64,000 bases of DNA from Enterobacteriaceae endosymbiont of Donacia thalassina. GTDB lineage: Bacteria > Pseudomonadota > Gammaproteobacteria > Enterobacterales > Enterobacteriaceae. Position 1 is the first letter of the stretch; every line of letters begins with the position of its first letter. The stretch spans positions 188,233 through 252,232 of the forward strand of contig NZ_CP046188.1 of NCBI RefSeq assembly GCF_012568245.1, given 5' to 3'. The translations under genes and the position numbers were made by a program. This document shows, piece after piece, positions 36,647-45,711 of the stretch. A model generated the notes under the pieces. It was not told where the DNA came from. It searched no databases and saw only the letters and a list, made by a program, of their open reading frames with translations.

Positions 36647-38980
36647 TTAATATGGTTTGTTTTGTAATGCTAATACTAATACTTCTTCAATATTTTTTAC
36701 TGTTAAAATTTTTAAGTCTGTAATAATATTTTTTGGTATATCTTCTAAATTTCTTTTATTTTGTTCAGGAATTAAAACAATATTAATACCACCTCTATGC
36801 GCTGCTAATAATTTTTCTTTTAATCCTCCAATTGCTAGTACTTGACCTCTTAAAGTAATTTCTCCTGTCATAGCTACATTAGCTTTTACAGGATTATTAG
36901 TTAAACTAGAAACAAGAGCTGTACACATAGAGATACCAGCACTTGGCCCATCTTTTGGCGTAGCTCCTTCAGGAACATGAACATGAATATCTATATTTTT
37001 ATAAAATTCAGTATTAATATTTAATTTTTTTGTTCTTGCTTTTACTACAGTTAAAGCTGTTTGTATTGATTCTTGCATAACTTCACCTAAAGAACCTGTA
37101 TATGTTAATTTACCTTTACCTGGTATACATACAGTTTCAATAGTTAATAATTCTCCTCCGACTTCTGTCCATGCTAATCCAGTAACTTGACCTATTAAAT
37201 TTTCACTTTCTGCTTTACCATAATCAAATTTTTTTACACCTAAATATTTTTTTAAATTTAAATGATCTATTTTAATAGATTTAATATTTTTCTCTATTAA
37301 AATAGCTTTAACAGTTTTTCTACATAATGTAGATAATTCTCTTTCTAATCCTCTAACTCCTGATTCTCTAGTATAATATCTAATTATATCTATAATTGCT
37401 TTATTATTAATAACTAATTCTTTTTCTTTTAAAGCATTACGATGAAATTGTTTAGGTAATAAATATTTTTTTGCTATATTAAGTTTTTCATCTTCTGTAT
37501 AACCAGTAATTTTAATAACTTCCATTCTATCTAAAAGAGGTAAAGGTATATGTAATGAAGAATTTGAAGTTGCTACAAACATAACATTAGACAAATCATA
37601 ATCTATTTCAAGATAATGATCATTAAAAGCAATATTTTGTTCTGGATCTAATACTTCTAATAAAGCTGACGCAGGATCTCCTCTCATATCATATGAAATT
37701 TTATCTATTTCATCTAATAGTAATAATGGATTTTTTACTCCTGCTTTTGCCATTTTTTGAATAATTTTACCAGGCATAGAACCAATATATGTTCTACGAT
37801 GTCCTCTAATTTCTCCTTCATCTCTTATACCTCCTAAAGCTATCTTAATAAATTTACGTCCTGTAGCTCTTGCAATAGATTTTCCTAAAGAAGTTTTACC
37901 AACACCTGGAGGACCTACTAAACATAATATAGGGCCTCTAATTTTATTAGATCTATTTTGAACAGCTAAATATTCTAAAATATGTTCTTTTACAGATTCT
38001 AAGCCAAAATGATCTTGATCTAATATTTTTTTTGCTTTACATAAATCTTTTTTTAATCTACTTTTTATATTCCATGGAATTTGTAACATCCATTCTATAT
38101 ATCCTCTAACAACAGTTGCTTCTGCTGACATAGGCGACATCATTTTCAATTTTCTTAATTCAGAATATGTTTTTTCTTTTGCTTCTTTGGGCATTTTTAC
38201 TAATTCTATTTTTTTTTTTAAAATTTTATTTTCATCAGGATGTTCATCTATTTCTCCTAATTCTTTTTGAATAGCTTTCATTTGCTCATTTAAATAATAT
38301 TCTTTTTGACTTTTTTCCATTTGTTTTTTAACTCTATTACGAATTTTTTTTTCTACTTGTAATAAGTCAATTTCAGATTCCATTATAGCCATTAAATATT
38401 CTAATCTTTCATTAATATTAGACATTTCTAATACTAATTGTTTATTAGCTAATTTTAAAGGCATATGTGCAGCAATAGTATCTGCTAATTTAGCTGCATC
38501 ATTAATATTATTTAATGAACTTAATACTTCTGGAGGAATTTTTTTATTTAATTTTGTATATCTTTCAAATTGATTAATAGCTGTTCTTACTAAAATTTCT
38601 TGTTCTTTAATTTTGAGTACTGGAGATGATAAATATTCTATTTTTGCTGTAAAATAATTCTTATCATCAAATAGAGTATTTAATTTTGCTCTTTGTAATC
38701 CTTCTACTAAAATTTTAACAGTACCATCAGGTAATTTTAACATTTGTAAAATAGAAGTAATAGTTCCTACAGTAAATAAATCACAAATACTAGGATTATC
38801 ATTAGATGCTTCTTTTTGTGCAACTAACATTACTTTTTTATCATTATTCATTGCTGCTTCTAAACAACGAATAGATTTCTTTCTTCCAATAAATAAGGGA
38901 ATTACCATATAAGGATATACAACTACATCACGTAATGGTAAAACAGGAATTATAATATTTTCTGAATTCTCAGAATTCAT
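36647..38980 (-). CDS. lon: ATP-dependent protease Lon
   Basis: Lon is the cytosolic AAA+ serine protease for misfolded and short-lived regulatory proteins. The 777 residues compare with 784 in E. coli. The order is an N-terminal substrate-binding domain (about 1-300), an AAA+ module with Walker A GPPGVGKTS and Walker B LLLDEID, and the protease domain with Ser680 (KDGPSAGIS) and Lys723 (GGLKEKLL) forming the dyad. It keeps the clpP-clpX-lon order of E. coli; the following hupB is gone. In E. coli it is heat-shock controlled, but no sigma-32 promoter can be picked out here. Confidence 0.98.
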   Translation of the reverse strand: MNSENSENIIIPVLPLRDVVVYPYMVIPLFIGRKKSIRCLEAAMNNDKKVMLVAQKEASNDNPSICDLFTVGTITSILQMLKLPDGTVKILVEGLQRAKLNTLFDDKNYFTAKIEYLSSPVLKIKEQEILVRTAINQFERYTKLNKKIPPEVLSSLNNINDAAKLADTIAAHMPLKLANKQLVLEMSNINERLEYLMAIMESEIDLLQVEKKIRNRVKKQMEKSQKEYYLNEQMKAIQKELGEIDEHPDENKILKKKIELVKMPKEAKEKTYSELRKLKMMSPMSAEATVVRGYIEWMLQIPWNIKSRLKKDLCKAKKILDQDHFGLESVKEHILEYLAVQNRSNKIRGPILCLVGPPGVGKTSLGKSIARATGRKFIKIALGGIRDEGEIRGHRRTYIGSMPGKIIQKMAKAGVKNPLLLLDEIDKISYDMRGDPASALLEVLDPEQNIAFNDHYLEIDYDLSNVMFVATSNSSLHIPLPLLDRMEVIKITGYTEDEKLNIAKKYLLPKQFHRNALKEKELVINNKAIIDIIRYYTRESGVRGLERELSTLCRKTVKAILIEKNIKSIKIDHLNLKKYLGVKKFDYGKAESENLIGQVTGLAWTEVGGELLTIETVCIPGKGKLTYTGSLGEVMQESIQTALTVVKARTKKLNINTEFYKNIDIHVHVPEGATPKDGPSAGISMCTALVSSLTNNPVKANVAMTGEITLRGQVLAIGGLKEKLLAAHRGGINIVLIPEQNKRNLEDIPKNIITDLKILTVKNIEEVLVLALQNKPY

Positions 38981-39042
38981 AGATTTCTCTCTTTATTATT
39001 ATAATATGTTAAAAAACATATTTTTATATATATAAAAAATAA

Positions 39043-40305
39043 TTAATTTTTTCTATATTCTATAATAGGTTCAGATAAATTATTAATAACTTTACTATCA
39101 ATTTTTATTTTATATATATTTTTTTTTATTGAAGGTACATTATACATTATATTTAATAATGATTTTTCTAAAATAGTTCTGAGTCCTCTAGCTCCAATAT
39201 TTAACAAAAATGCTTTTTTAGCAATTGCTTCAATTGCGCTATTATCAAATTCTAATTTAATATTTTCATATTCAAACAAAGTTTGATATTGTTTAATTAG
39301 AGCATTTTTCGGTTTTAATAAAATTTGTATTAATTTATTCTCATTAAGTTCATTTAATGATATTGTGATAGGTAAACGTCCTATAAATTCTGGAATTAAT
39401 CCAAATTTAATTAAATCTTGAGGAAGTACTTTTTTTAAAAGATTATATTTATTTGTAAATTTATTAATATTTTTTTTTATTTTTGAATGGAAACCTATAT
39501 TATTAGATATATTAATTCTATTAGAAATAATATTTTCTAATCCATAAAAAGAACCAGCGCAAATAAATAAAATATTTTTAGTATTTACCTGAATAAAATC
39601 TTGTTGTGGATGTTTACGACCTCCTTTAGGAGGTACAGAAGAAATAGTGCCTTCAATTAATTTTAATAAAGCTTGCTGAACCCCTTCTCCAGAAACATCT
39701 CTAGTTATAGAAACATTTTCTGATTTACATGCAATTTTATCAATTTCATCAATATATATTATACCATGTTGTGCTTTTTTTATATCATAGTTAGCATTTT
39801 GTAATAGTTTTTGTATAATATTTTCAACATCTTCTCCTACATATCCTGCTTCAGTTAAAGTAGTTGCATCTGTAATTGCAAATGGTACGTTAAGAAAACG
39901 TGCCATTGTTTCAGCTAATAATGTTTTTCCACTTCCTGTAGGACCTAATAAGAGAATATTACTTTTTTCAATTATATTATTATTTTTATTATAATTATGT
40001 ATTTTTTTATAATGATTATATACTGATACTGCAAGTATTTTTTTAGCTTGTGATTGACTAATAACATAATTATTTAAATAATCAAAAATTTTATGTGGTG
40101 TTATTATTCCTGAATTTTCGTTATTAAAAAATTTATTATATTTATTTATATTTTTTTTTTTTAAAATACTATAATATAATTTGATACATTTATCACAAAT
40201 AAAAATAAATTGATCTCCTGAAATTAATTTATTTACTTCATTTTGATTTTTTTTACAAAAGGAACAATAAATTTTTGTATTTAAATTTTCCTTTTTATGT
40301 GTCAT
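39043..40305 (-). CDS. clpX: ClpXP ATPase/unfoldase subunit ClpX
   Basis: ClpX is the AAA+ unfoldase that feeds tagged proteins to ClpP. I start at 40305 (420 residues; 424 in E. coli) because MTHKKENLN leads into the zinc-binding domain and a GAGG ribosome site lies seven bases upstream. An in-frame ATG nine codons earlier overlaps that ribosome site. Four zinc cysteines are in YCSFC and FICDKC. Walker A is GPTGSGKT, Walker B YIDEIDKI, and the pore loop GYVGEDVE is present. Sensor II is GARGLR. It lies 68 bases downstream of clpP. Confidence 0.97.
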   Translation of the reverse strand: MTHKKENLNTKIYCSFCKKNQNEVNKLISGDQFIFICDKCIKLYYSILKKKNINKYNKFFNNENSGIITPHKIFDYLNNYVISQSQAKKILAVSVYNHYKKIHNYNKNNNIIEKSNILLLGPTGSGKTLLAETMARFLNVPFAITDATTLTEAGYVGEDVENIIQKLLQNANYDIKKAQHGIIYIDEIDKIACKSENVSITRDVSGEGVQQALLKLIEGTISSVPPKGGRKHPQQDFIQVNTKNILFICAGSFYGLENIISNRINISNNIGFHSKIKKNINKFTNKYNLLKKVLPQDLIKFGLIPEFIGRLPITISLNELNENKLIQILLKPKNALIKQYQTLFEYENIKLEFDNSAIEAIAKKAFLLNIGARGLRTILEKSLLNIMYNVPSIKKNIYKIKIDSKVINNLSEPIIEYRKN

Positions 40306-40373
40306 TACAAACCTCATTAATAAATGAAACAAAAAATTTTATAATTATATTTTTATAAATTTTAATATTGATA

Positions 40374-41000
40374 TTATTTTTTATTAAAAATAATATTATC
40401 TACTAAACCATATTCTACCGATTCTTGAGCTGATAAAAATCTATCTCTATTAGTATCTTTCTCAATAATTTCAATAGATTTACCTGTATGTAATGACATA
40501 AGTTTATTGATATAATTTTTCATTCTTAAAATTTCTTTAGTTTGAATTTCTATATCTGTAACTTGTCCTTGATAGTTTCCTATAGGTTGATGTATCATAA
40601 CTCTAGAATGAGGTAAACAAAATCTTTTTTTTTTTTCACCAGAAGCTAATAAAAAAGCAGCCATTGAACATGCTTGACCTATACAAAATGTACTAATGTC
40701 TGAATTTACAAATTGCATAGTGTCATAAATAGACATTCCTGATGTAATTACACCTCCAGGACTATTTATATATAAAAATATATCTTTATTTGAATTTTCT
40801 GAATCTAAAAATAGAATTTGTGCAACTATTAAATTTGCCATATTATCTTCAATAGGTCCTGTTAAAAAAATAATACGCTCTTTTAAGAGTCTAGAAAAAA
40901 TATCATATGATCTTTCACCTCTTGAGGTATGTTCAATTACAATAGGAATTGTATGAATTTCATTTTTTTCAGTAGTTTTATGATTTTTTTGATATGACAT
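40374..41000 (-). CDS. clpP: ClpP protease subunit
   Basis: ClpP is the tetradecameric serine peptidase of the ClpXP complex. The 208 residues compare with 207 in E. coli, including a short N-terminal segment likely removed by self-processing before the mature core. The catalytic triad can be followed as Ser112 (GQACSMAAF), His137 (RVMIHQP) and a downstream Asp near 186 (KDTNRDRF). IYDTMQFV and the strand motifs are conserved. The upstream trigger-factor gene tig, present in E. coli between bolA and clpP, has been lost, leaving bolA directly upstream. Confidence 0.98.
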   Translation of the reverse strand: MSYQKNHKTTEKNEIHTIPIVIEHTSRGERSYDIFSRLLKERIIFLTGPIEDNMANLIVAQILFLDSENSNKDIFLYINSPGGVITSGMSIYDTMQFVNSDISTFCIGQACSMAAFLLASGEKKKRFCLPHSRVMIHQPIGNYQGQVTDIEIQTKEILRMKNYINKLMSLHTGKSIEIIEKDTNRDRFLSAQESVEYGLVDNIIFNKK

Positions 41001-41039
41001 TATTATCCTTTAAATATAATATTATTAATTTTTAAATTT

Positions 41040-41330
41040 TTAATTTTTTTTTATATTTTTAAATTTTTCCCATTCACTTAATGTATAAGTATGTAATGAT
41101 AATGAATGAATATTATTTATTTTATTACCGATAATATGATAAATTAGTCTATGTCTAGTAATTAATGATTTATTCATAAATAAATTACTTACAATAATAA
41201 TTTCTATATGAGTTATTAAATTGATAATATTATCAATATGATTATTATGATGTTGACTATTATCATTAATTTTTAAATATATAGGTTGTAATTTAGATAT
41301 TATTTTTTTTTTTATTTTTTTTAAAATCAT
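41040..41330 (-). CDS. bolA: BolA-family protein
   Basis: BolA is a small KH-like protein that partners monothiol glutaredoxin in iron-sulfur handling and also affects cell shape and transcription in E. coli. The 96 residues compare with 105. The family signature is clear in TRHRLIYHII and HSLSLHTYTLSEWEKF; the His in LHTYT is the one that takes part in cluster binding in family members. The N-terminal half is divergent and rich in Asn and His. Position upstream of clpP agrees with the E. coli order bolA-tig-clpP after loss of tig. Confidence 0.9.
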   Translation of the reverse strand: MILKKIKKKIISKLQPIYLKINDNSQHHNNHIDNIINLITHIEIIIVSNLFMNKSLITRHRLIYHIIGNKINNIHSLSLHTYTLSEWEKFKNIKKN

Positions 41331-41363
41331 GATGATATATCCAAAAAAATTAATTTTTATAAT

Positions 41364-42155
41364 CTAAAATATATTTTCAATATTAGAAATTACTAATTTA
41401 AGAATATTAGAATTACCAGATAATATATTTGAAGAGTTTTTGTAATTATAATGTCCCATAAAGTTTGTTAATAATCCTCCTGATTCTTTTATTATTAATT
41501 CTCCAGCAAGTAAATAATTAAAATTTTGTACATTATTATTAATATAACAATCAATTTTATTTGCAGCTAAATATGCTAAATCTAGAGATATAGAACCACT
41601 AATTCTAATTGAAATTAAATTATTTTTAAATAATTTAGATAAATTAATATTTTTTTTTTTAAAAAAAAAATAATTAGTATTTAAAGCAAATAACAGAAAT
41701 TTTTTTTTTGTATATATATCACAACGTAATTTATATCCATTTAATTGTGCATTTTGTCCTCTTATTGCTGTAAACAAATCATTTTTTAATGGATCATATA
41801 TTAAAGAAATTTCTGTTTTTCCTTTTATACAAATAGCTATAGATATTGAAAAATGGGGTAATTTTTTTAAAAAATTCATAATTCCATCTAGAGGATTAAT
41901 AATCCATATAGTTTTTTTATATTTAAAAATAAAAAAATTTTCTTTATTTAAAATAACAATATTTTTTTCATATATATTATAAAATATTTTAGTAATTGTA
42001 TTAATTAAATTTTTTTTAATTTTTTTTATAAAAAAATCACTATCATAATTATTATTATTATATATATTTATATTCTGCATCTCATAATTTTTTATGATAA
42101 TATTTCCAATATTACGTATCATACGTATAGCAATATTAAGCATTGGAGAACGCAT
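41364..42155 (-). CDS. suhB: SuhB: inositol monophosphatase-family Nus factor, catalytic residues lost
   Basis: The protein has 263 residues (267 in E. coli) and aligns along its length: MLNIAIRMIRNIGN, LPHFSISIAICIKGKTE, IYDPLKNDLFTAIRGQNAQL, and RISGSISLDLAYLA. The metal-binding residues of the phosphatase are altered. The WVIDPLDGTTNF motif reads WIINPLDGIMNF, so Asp84 is Asn87, the TEE motif is LNKE, and the Asp of PWDF has become Asn or Tyr (213-214). Phosphatase activity is therefore unlikely. E. coli SuhB is also a Nus factor in rRNA antitermination, a role separable from catalysis, which may explain retention. It is first in the bolA-side minus-strand run and diverges from nfuA. Confidence 0.9.
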   Translation of the reverse strand: MRSPMLNIAIRMIRNIGNIIIKNYEMQNINIYNNNNYDSDFFIKKIKKNLINTITKIFYNIYEKNIVILNKENFFIFKYKKTIWIINPLDGIMNFLKKLPHFSISIAICIKGKTEISLIYDPLKNDLFTAIRGQNAQLNGYKLRCDIYTKKKFLLFALNTNYFFFKKKNINLSKLFKNNLISIRISGSISLDLAYLAANKIDCYINNNVQNFNYLLAGELIIKESGGLLTNFMGHYNYKNSSNILSGNSNILKLVISNIENIF

Positions 42156-42262
42156 ATATTATTTCTCATTTATATTCATTATTATATTATAAACTAAGTA
42201 ATTAAATAATATTTTTTTATTTTATAATAAAAAATAAATATTTTAAATATTTATTTTTATAA

Positions 42263-42301
42263 AATATTTTTTATAAAAAATATTGTTTTTTAACAAAAAA
42301 C
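42263..42301. repeat. Two tandem hairpins upstream of nfuA
   Basis: AATATTTTTT (42263-42272) pairs with AAAAAATATT (42275-42284), and directly after it GTTTTTT (42285-42291) pairs with AAAAAAC (42295-42301). They lie 36 bases before the nfuA ATG, in the suhB-nfuA divergent region. They could shape the nfuA leader; the strong T and A tracts make chance pairing plausible. Confidence 0.3.
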
Positions 42302-42336
42302 ATTTATTATAAAAATAAATAATTTTTTATTTCATT

Positions 42337-42912
42337 ATGTTACAAATAACAGAATCAGCGCAAAAATATTTTTTAAAATTATTATCTAAAAAAAATAATA
42401 ATATACAAATTAGAATTTCAGTATTAATTAAAAATAATACATTTAAAGGTAATATATCTTTTTGTCATATAAAAAAAATTAAAAATAATGATATTAAACT
42501 AAATTTTAAAAAAATAAATATATTTGTAGAATTTCATAGTTTAAAATTTTTAAAAGATATTAAAATAGATATTATAAAAAATAACTTATCTACAAAATTA
42601 CAATTTATAGTTTTAAATAATAAAAAAATAAAAAACAATAAAAATATAAAAGATTTAAAAAAAGATATTAATAATTTTTTAAAAAATATGATTAATCCAA
42701 AATTACTCCATCATGGAGGTTTTATTATATTAAAAAATATAACAAATAATAATATTTTATTATTAGAATTTCATGGAGGTTGTCAAGGATGTTCAATGAG
42801 TAATCATACACTTAAAAATTGGATTGAAAAAGAAATATTATATAATTTTCCAAATATAAAAGGAGTACATGATATAACTCTTCATAAAAAAAATAAATTA
42901 ACTTACTATTAA
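42337..42912 (+). CDS. nfuA: Iron-sulfur carrier protein NfuA
   Basis: NfuA binds a [4Fe-4S] cluster at a dimer interface and passes it to client enzymes. The 191 residues equal the E. coli length. The C-terminal Nfu domain has the cluster cysteines Cys149 and Cys152 in GGCQGCSM, at the same positions as E. coli. HHGGFIILKNI and FPNIKGVHDIT are conserved. The N-terminal A-type-like domain is strongly diverged but keeps ITESAQKYFLKLL. Likely clients visible here include IlvD. The coding sequence starts without a clear Shine-Dalgarno sequence. Confidence 0.96.
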   Translation: MLQITESAQKYFLKLLSKKNNNIQIRISVLIKNNTFKGNISFCHIKKIKNNDIKLNFKKINIFVEFHSLKFLKDIKIDIIKNNLSTKLQFIVLNNKKIKNNKNIKDLKKDINNFLKNMINPKLLHHGGFIILKNITNNNILLLEFHGGCQGCSMSNHTLKNWIEKEILYNFPNIKGVHDITLHKKNKLTYY

Positions 42913-43028
42913 ATAAAAAATATATATCATTTTTTATTTAAATATTTTATGATTTTTAAAATATATATTTATTAATTTAGTAATTTAAAAAATATTTATT
43001 TAAATATTTAAATAAGGAATAAAGATAT

Positions 43029-43919
43029 ATGCCAGTAATAGTTCCAAAAAAATTACCTGCTATTAATATTTTAAAAAAAGAAAATATATTGTTATTAACA
43101 AAATCTCAAAAATATGAAAAATATACAAAAAAATTAAAAATACTTTTTTTGAATTTAATGTTTGAAAAAATTGAAACAGAAAATCAAATAATTAGGTTAT
43201 TATCTAACTCTTCTTTATTTATAGATTTATCATTATTATCTGTAAGAGATAATAAATCATCTAATAATTTATCTATTAAACATATAAATAAATATTATCT
43301 AAATTTAGATCAAATATATAATAAATATTATGATGGATTAATTATTACAGGTGCCCCATTAGGTTTAATTAATTTTACAGATATTAGATATTGGAAAGAA
43401 TTTGTAAAAATTATACATTGGGCACAAGAACATGTAAATTCTATTTTATCTATATGTTGGTCTGTACAAGCAATTTTAAATATACTATATAATATTCCAA
43501 AAAAAATTAATCATTCAAAATTGTTAGGTATATTTAAACATAAAATTTTATTAAAAAATAATTTTTTAGTTCAAGGATTTGATGATTATTTTTTTGTTCC
43601 TCATTCTAGATACTCTAATTTTTCTTTAAGTTTTATACAGTATTATACTGATTTAAAAATTATTTCTTTTTCAGAAAAAGCAGGTGTATATATTTTCTCA
43701 AGTAATCAAAATAAATATATATTTATTACTGGACACCCAGAATATGATGCATTAACAATAAATAAAGAATATTTAAATGATTTACAAAATGGAAAAAATA
43801 TTAAAATACCATATAATTATTATCCTTTAAATAATCAAAATTTAATGCCTCAAGTTAAATGGAGAAGTCATGGTAATTTGTTATTTTTAAATTGGTTAAA
43901 TTATTTATTTTATAAATAA
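43029..43919 (+). CDS. metA: Homoserine O-succinyltransferase
   Basis: MetA uses succinyl-CoA to activate homoserine, the first committed step of methionine synthesis. The 296 residues compare with 309 in E. coli; the last dozen residues are absent. The catalytic Cys143 is in SICWSVQAILN, and the His-Glu pair is in TGHPEYDA near 236-238. NLMFEKIETENQIIRLLSNS and GLIITGAPLGL are family blocks. A TAAGGAAT ribosome site lies upstream. It stands alone between nfuA and proS. Keeping metA implies synthesis of methionine from homoserine, provided metB and metC or a sulfhydrylation route exist elsewhere. Confidence 0.97.
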   Translation: MPVIVPKKLPAINILKKENILLLTKSQKYEKYTKKLKILFLNLMFEKIETENQIIRLLSNSSLFIDLSLLSVRDNKSSNNLSIKHINKYYLNLDQIYNKYYDGLIITGAPLGLINFTDIRYWKEFVKIIHWAQEHVNSILSICWSVQAILNILYNIPKKINHSKLLGIFKHKILLKNNFLVQGFDDYFFVPHSRYSNFSLSFIQYYTDLKIISFSEKAGVYIFSSNQNKYIFITGHPEYDALTINKEYLNDLQNGKNIKIPYNYYPLNNQNLMPQVKWRSHGNLLFLNWLNYLFYK

Positions 43920-43956
43920 ATTATTTTAAAATATTTAATTTATAAAAGGAGTTTTA

Positions 43957-45711
43957 ATGTTAACAACTAAATATCTATTTTTTACATCTAAAAATAAAAT
44001 ATGTGATAATAATATAAATAGTTATTCTTTAATGCTTAAATCAGGAATGGTTAGAAAATTATCTTCTGGAATATATACTTGGTTACCTACTGGATTAAGA
44101 GTAATTAATAATTTTAAAAAAATAATACGTTATTTTATGAAAGATATAGGTGCAATAGAATTATTATTACCTATATTACATCCATGTAATATATGGGAAC
44201 AAAGTGGACGTATAAATGATTATGGAAAAGAATTATTAAAAATTTTAGACCGAAAAAAAAATAGTTTTATTTTAGGACCAACACATGAAGAAGTTATTAC
44301 TTATTTAATAAATAATGAAATTAAATCATATAAATCTTTACCTATTCATTTATATCAAATTCAAACAAAATTTAGAGATGAAATAAGATCTCGTTTAGGA
44401 GTTATTCGATCTAAAGAATTCTTAATGAAAGATAGTTATTCATTTCATATAAATGAAGTTTCTTTAAAAGAAACTTATAATATTGTATTAAAAACTTATA
44501 AAAAAATATTTAATTTAATTAATATAAAATATTTGATAGTAAAAGCTAACAATAGTGTTATTGGAGGTGATGTTTCTCATGAGTTTCATATTTTATCTAA
44601 AAATGGCGAAAATTCACTTGCTTTGTCTCAAAATAAAAAATATATTTTTCATCAAGAATTAGGAAAATATTTTATTTATAAAAAATATGATATAAATAAA
44701 AAAAAATTTCTTAAAAAAAAAGTATTAACTTTAAAAAATTGTTTAAATTATAAAGAATTAGCTAAAATTTGTAATTTATCAATAAGGAATATTATTAAAA
44801 CATTTATTTTAAGAACATCAGATAAAAAAAATCCCTTTATTGCTTTATTAATTAGAGCTGATTATGAATTAAATTTACATAAAATAAAAAAAATTAATAA
44901 TAAAGTAATTAAAGTTTTATCAAAAATTGAAATAGAAAAAATTTTTCAAATGAATATAAATTCATTAGGACCTTTTAATTTAAAAATGCCTATTATTGGA
45001 GATTATTCTATAATTAATATGTATAATTTCATTATAGGAGCTAATATTAAAGATAAATATTATATTAATACAAATTGGCAAATAAATTTATCAATTCCTA
45101 ATAATATTCAAGATATTCGTTATGTAACTAATAATGATTTAACTCCTGATAGTAAAAGTTTAATTAAAATTAAACGTAGTATTGAAATAGCTCATATTTT
45201 TCAAATTGGTAATAAATATTCAAAAATAATGAATACATATATTTATGATAAAGATAAAATTAAAAAAAACATATATATGGGTTGTTATGGTATTGGTATA
45301 TCAAGATTAATAGCAGCAACAATAGAACAAAATTATGATACAAGAGGAATTTATTGGCCAAATTCATTATTAGCGCCTTTTATAGTAGCTATTATACCAA
45401 TTAATATGTATAAATATTCTATAGTTGAAAAATATTCACTTTTAATTTATAAAAAATTTAAAATATTAGGAATAGATGTGATTCTTGATAATAGAAATGA
45501 AACACCTGGAGTTATGTTTGCTGATATTGACCTTATAGGAGTTCCACATATAATTATTATTAATAATAATAATATTATTAATAATAATGTTGAATATAAA
45601 TATCGAAAAACAGGATTCAAAAATATTATTCCTATTAATTTAATTGTTGATTTTATTTTTAATAAAATAAAATTAAATAAATGTTTTAATATATTTTATT
45701 CCAAAAAATAA
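43957..45711 (+). CDS. proS: Prolyl-tRNA synthetase, bacterial type with editing domain
   Basis: ProS charges tRNA-Pro. The 584 residues compare with 572 in E. coli. Class II motif 1 region (GMVRKLSSGIYTWLPTGLR), LGPTHEEV, motif 2 FRDEIRSRLGVIRSKEFLMKD (20-residue excerpts) and motif 3 GCYGIGISRLIAA are present. The inserted YbaK-like editing domain (about 225-400), which removes mischarged alanine, is kept, including the key lysine in RNIIKTFILR. The anticodon-binding domain closes the protein. An AAAGGAG ribosome site precedes the start. Its end overlaps the convergent tilS by 26 bases; in E. coli tilS and proS are also near neighbours. Confidence 0.97.
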   Translation: MLTTKYLFFTSKNKICDNNINSYSLMLKSGMVRKLSSGIYTWLPTGLRVINNFKKIIRYFMKDIGAIELLLPILHPCNIWEQSGRINDYGKELLKILDRKKNSFILGPTHEEVITYLINNEIKSYKSLPIHLYQIQTKFRDEIRSRLGVIRSKEFLMKDSYSFHINEVSLKETYNIVLKTYKKIFNLINIKYLIVKANNSVIGGDVSHEFHILSKNGENSLALSQNKKYIFHQELGKYFIYKKYDINKKKFLKKKVLTLKNCLNYKELAKICNLSIRNIIKTFILRTSDKKNPFIALLIRADYELNLHKIKKINNKVIKVLSKIEIEKIFQMNINSLGPFNLKMPIIGDYSIINMYNFIIGANIKDKYYINTNWQINLSIPNNIQDIRYVTNNDLTPDSKSLIKIKRSIEIAHIFQIGNKYSKIMNTYIYDKDKIKKNIYMGCYGIGISRLIAATIEQNYDTRGIYWPNSLLAPFIVAIIPINMYKYSIVEKYSLLIYKKFKILGIDVILDNRNETPGVMFADIDLIGVPHIIIINNNNIINNNVEYKYRKTGFKNIIPINLIVDFIFNKIKLNKCFNIFYSKK

